Of a stretch of DNA of 64,000 nucleotides, positions 59,901 through 64,000 are shown piece by piece. A program made the position numbers and the translations under genes. Position 1 is the first letter of the stretch. Each line of letters begins with the position of its first letter. Under the pieces are notes generated by a model. That model was given only the letters and a program-made list of their open reading frames with translations, ran no database searches and was not told the DNA's origin. Source of the DNA: Acanthornis magna (taxonomy: Eukaryota > Chordata > Aves > Passeriformes > Acanthizidae); the NCBI GenBank assembly GCA_036785705.1, contig JAWUZG010000136.1, positions 558,001 through 622,000 of the forward strand, read 5' to 3'.

Positions 59901-62729
59901 TGTATCGACCCACAAAGAAGTGGTCATGGCATCGTTCCATCCTCTCAATCCCAAGATAACCAGAAAACTCAAAAAAGTCCTTGTCCCAACAGCTGATCCT
60001 TCCATGGCCAGGGAGCTGGGTCGGGAAGTGGAGATGCTGGGAGGAGAGGAGGATTTGCACAGAGAATCCTGGGTGGTTTGGCTTGAGGAATTGCCTTCAG
60101 CAGGGAACACTTGCAGGACATGAGGGTGACACTGGGTGGCCGTGGGGTTGCTCTGGGGGGCAAAAGGGTGAGCTGACCACGTGTGTTAGTGCCAGCCAGG
60201 AGGGTGTTTGAGAAGCAAGGCAATGATCTTGACTCTGCTAAAGCCTGACAGACTGAAGCCTTTTTGCAATTCCCTTTTTACGATGCATAAACATAAAAAT
60301 AAATAAATATGTACTATTTCTATAAGTTCAAGTTAAGTTGTAATTTTCCCCAAGAGCTTGTTTGCTTTCTTAAAGGAACACAGGGACCCTGCAGGCTTCC
60401 ACACTTTAATTTAACATAAGTCAGTACAAGCAAATATTAAAACATGGCACAAAAATGAGTGGCACAGGCTCTCAGACTAAAATTAGACTCTGCAAACTGG
60501 GTGGTGCTCCTCAGCTTTGCCTTCAGCTAGAATTAACCAGAGTTACTTTAGCAGCTACTTCATGACAGACTAAAAAGATCTGGGTTCAGCTTTGGGGGTT
60601 TTTTAACAGGCCACCTAAAATACTGAAGGGTGATGAATAAATGTCAGGCTCATTTATTTCTGTGGCACTAAGGAAATTTACGCCCTGACTGTGCTCCTCA
60701 CCTCGTGTCCACCTCGGGACAGGAGTCGATAAAATATGTGCTTGAAGCCGACAATTTGTGGGCAAGGACACGTGGCGGAGGTTCAGCCATGACATGAGTG
60801 TGTCTCACTGGGAAAACTTCACCTGGAAGATAATTTCTCTTGCACTGATGTCTTCAGTCCCCAGTTTTGTGTGGAAGGGTGGTGGTTTCTCTGTTTTTTT
60901 TTTTTCCAAAGCAAAATTTGGACTGAGCTCAGCCATCTCTCTGCACCAGAATCTTCAGGACCTCTTTGAATCTATAGCATGGGCAATTCGGGGCTGAGAG
61001 AGTTACATCTCTTCTGTAATGCCTGGCTTTTCTCTTCTGATCAAATGCAATCCATGGCAAAGTGGAATCCTGTGGCAGCACTGGCAGCAGGAGGGGAACA
61101 TCTCCTTATCCCTGTTTCAGCACCTTGTTGATCAGCTCAGCCTTCCCTGAGGTCCCCGTGAAAGTCAGAAGATGGATTTTCGGGTCTTTTGAACCCTCAT
61201 GTTCTGCAACTCTCCCTATTAATCCAACCAGAAACATCCCCTTGAGTGATGTCAGGACTTTCTTAGTCTGGGAATATTATTGCCAATAAAGAGCTTGCAC
61301 CTGAGTAAATATCCAAATTTGAGATGTATTTGAATAACGTCTCTAGCTGCTGATCCAAATATCGAATCTGCTGCAGCCCACAGAGCTAAAAGGGTAATGA
61401 ATTTAGCAGCAGACATGGCAATGGCCATGCGAAGGCATTAGCCAGATGTTTGTTTTCAGCAGGGCACATGTGGGATTGCCTTGTTCTCTTCCCCCTGGCT
61501 CTCAAGTGACTGCAAGGCTGCATTTCTGATTTAGAGGCCAGGAGGGAACAACAGCTTTGTCCTGGCCAGTAAAAGCAAAACCACATTACTGAGAGCTCTC
61601 TGGTCTGGAGGTGAACAAGTCAGAGAAGGCCCATTAGGAGATATTTTGCTGAAGAATGACCTTATTGCAATGGCTGCAGTATGTGGATGGCAGCATCAGT
61701 CTCTCATGAGCTGTTCCCAAGTGATCCTGGGCTGCTCTGTCACTGCAGACAGGGAACTTGGCCTTCCAGGGCACAGCTTTCTGTTGGCAAGAGGAGAGCG
61801 GGCGGTGGATAGAGGAAAACACGCCTGGGGCTCCAGAGCTTGGAAGAGCAGCTGCTCTGGGAGCCAGAGGCTGAACGCAGATGTATTTTCCAGGTGAATG
61901 CCCATCCAAGGATGCAGCAAGGATGCCCTTTCAAAGCTTAAACCTTGAATCAGACTTGCCATGGTAAGGATGGCTCTTCAAGTGGGAAATGTTATGGAGA
62001 TGTGGCTCCCAAATTTCTTCACTGGTGCTGTTGGATTTTGGTACAAATCCTGTTTCTGCAAAAGGACTTTGACGGGGTTTGGAAATCTTCCATGTGGTTC
62101 CCTAATCCTGTGGAAGCTCAGCTGCCTTACTGATGGCTGCAGAGAAGAAGGGGAGATGGTCATCTCCTCCCATTCTGTGCTGCTCCGAGGGGCCTTAGGC
62201 AGCACTGGTGGGTGAATTTTTAACCACGAAACTGAAACTTTTCAAGCAGCTTCACGGTGATTATATCATATCACCTTATTTCCTGACCTAGCAGGTAGAT
62301 CCAAACCCCAAAAAGGGGGTCAGATCTCCCACTGGTGAGAAGGTAGCCTCATTTTCTAAGTGTGCCTTTCAAATTACACATCCCACATGGAAGAAAGGAG
62401 ATGAAAAGAAATTTCAGAAATACTTTACATATTTTCCCACAGTTAAAGACAAAGAAACAAAGGTATTAGCAAGATCCTTCAGAGAAAGGAGACAGATTTT
62501 CTCCACATTTAGATTTCCTGAGTCACAATGGTCCCTGGTGAGCCAGGCTCAGTTGCTGCTCAAGGCTGCAGCTTGTGAAGTCTGAGAGAGCTGAACTTTG
62601 GTCTGAGGATATTTCGGCAACACCAATGTGCAAAGAGCTACCATTTACCAGAGACTCTCTTTGCCTGGGGGTATCCCATGTACCTCCCTCTTTTTCCTTT
62701 TCAAGCATTTCCTTGGAAGTCACAGCTTC

Positions 62730-62775
62730 ACAGAATCATGGGTTGGGTTGGAAGGCACCTTAAAAATGATCTCAG
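62730..62775 (-). mobile_element. CR1 LINE 3'-tip fragment
   Basis: CAGAATCATGGGTTGGGTTG, GAAGGCACCTTAAAAATGAT. About 45 bp, then homology is lost. Confidence 0.75.
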
Positions 62776-64000
62776 GGTGCTTGGTGGCGTCATGATTTCT
62801 TCTGGTGGTTAATCCATAGGGTGTTAGTGCTTTCCGAGAGAAATCCAGGTTTGGCATATGAATCAGGAGCAAAATCCCAGAAGATACTGTCCAAGTCTGG
62901 TCTTGGTGATCAGGAATCTTAAGATCTAATGAGTCAATCAGACAATCAGACGTGACTTCCAAAGACTCATGGAAAATGCTTTGGAGAAGACAATGAATAA
63001 TTTGCTTGCGTCAGCTATGTCAAGAGCTAAATTAGGCCAAAGAATCAGTCCTCATTAAAACTACCATCATTATTTTTGGTAGGGACTAGAATAAAAATAT
63101 ACAGAGAGGAAAAGACTTAAAATACGTTTCTCGAAAAGTGTGTGTTGTCAGCAGCTTGACAGTCAGAGGGAGAAAATAGTACAGATTAGAGGCAGAAATC
63201 AGGAGAGTGAGGCAGAGAGAAATCAGTAAGAATACACTGAAAAACAGTAGGAACCCAACACATATTTTTCCAGCTTCTGGGCTGGAGCAGCAGCTGATTG
63301 CAGGCCACGATGCAGGAGCGAAGAAGGAAATGCAGTAATCTGATACAGATGTTCCAGCAGCGAGTGAATCCTTGGTTTTGACAGCAGTTCTCTGGAATTC
63401 AGGAAATTACTGTGGTTAGATGCTAATGCTTTCTCCTGCTTTGCTTGCCTTCCAGGGTGAGGGAAAATAAAACATGAAAAATGAACACGGAAGTTATGGA
63501 AAGCAGAGAGGGCGGTCATGGGGTTTGTTTTTCCCCCCTGATGTTTGAGGCTGTGTTTGCTGGAGAAAGTGTGAGGAGCAAATGTTTGCCTTAGGTTGTA
63601 TTTGCTTACGGAGAATATAGAGGCCAATTCCTAGAACCAACCTAGACCAGAACTCAGGGATCCTCACCATCCAGGAATGCTTCCTTGTTCCAAAGAATTC
63701 TGTATTTTGGGGTTACCTTAGCAGAGTCCTGAGGGGTCAGGAGAGAGGGGCAACATGGACAAAATTAGAATGAATGTTAATAGTTTATTGAATCCTAGGA
63801 AAATAATTTCTTTATGAGAGCTCTTAGCACCCAGTTGTGTATTTTCAGCACCACAATATATGAAAATCTCTTTGTAGAACAGTGGCCCACCCCTGGTCAC
63901 TTCTTATTTTATGGGTGCAGTATTGTACTAGTGAGAAATTCTGGATTTCCCTGCACAGTGGACACATCTTGACACTGATGGCTGTGGCACAGCTGCCAAA

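Larger units (their letters stand above)
56606..64000. other. Upstream intergenic sequence with CR1 copies
   Basis: Outside the CR1 copies at 57830, 59459 and 62730 the sequence is unique and noncoding. The block at 58980-59330 is AT-rich and repeat-free. No neighbouring gene enters the window. Confidence 0.5.

Noticed and set aside
1..64000. tRNA, rRNA or a second protein-coding gene
   Set aside because: No cloverleaf with A/B boxes, rRNA segment or other family-matching exon was seen by eye on either strand; a covariance-model search and protein-to-genome alignment would settle this.

Overview
The window looks like bird nuclear DNA. It holds at least 27 fragments of chicken-repeat-1 (CR1) LINEs in both orientations. 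Most are short 3' ends of the avian type, carrying the 'GGTTTGGGTTGGAAGGGACC' block and the ATTCTGTG-type 3' end. Coding density is very low, and the one recognisable gene is a vertebrate GPCR with a large intron. The exact bird lineage cannot be fixed from the sequence alone.

The only well-supported protein-coding gene is ADRA1D (alpha-1D adrenergic receptor) on the minus strand. Coding exon 1 is at 52130-51164 (start to TM6) and coding exon 2 is at 15431-14863 (ECL3, TM7, C-tail). They join at a phase-1 GT-AG intron of 35,732 bp. The spliced reading frame is 1,536 nt (511 residues plus stop), has all the class A aminergic-receptor landmarks and ends in the alpha-1D PDZ ligand RETDI. The bird protein has a much shorter N-terminus than the mammalian one.

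Layout, low to high coordinates: 1-13.4 kb, sequence downstream of the gene with scattered CR1 copies and a GAGGA microsatellite (6.2-6.4 kb); 13.4-14.86 kb, probable 3' UTR containing a sense CR1 end; 14.86-15.43 kb, exon 2; 15.43-51.16 kb, the intron with most CR1 copies, one CR1 retaining a decayed reverse-transcriptase segment (23.4-24.2 kb), a CpG-rich patch (26.5-26.9 kb), an AATAT/TATATC satellite block (40.2-40.6 kb) and a CATC block (45.1-45.4 kb); 51.16-52.13 kb, exon 1; 52.13-52.72 kb, a CpG-island promoter/5' UTR with a GC box and a regular four-run G-quadruplex motif on the transcript strand; 52.72-54.51 kb, three adjacent, unrelated minisatellites (23-bp, 31-34-bp and about 53-bp units); 54.5-64 kb, upstream intergenic DNA with more CR1 copies.

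I found no new multigene system, CRISPR array, tRNA or rRNA. The most interesting structure is the dense tandem-repeat architecture directly upstream of the ADRA1D start. Several repeat-free intronic blocks have the look of conserved noncoding elements, but this needs alignment to other birds.
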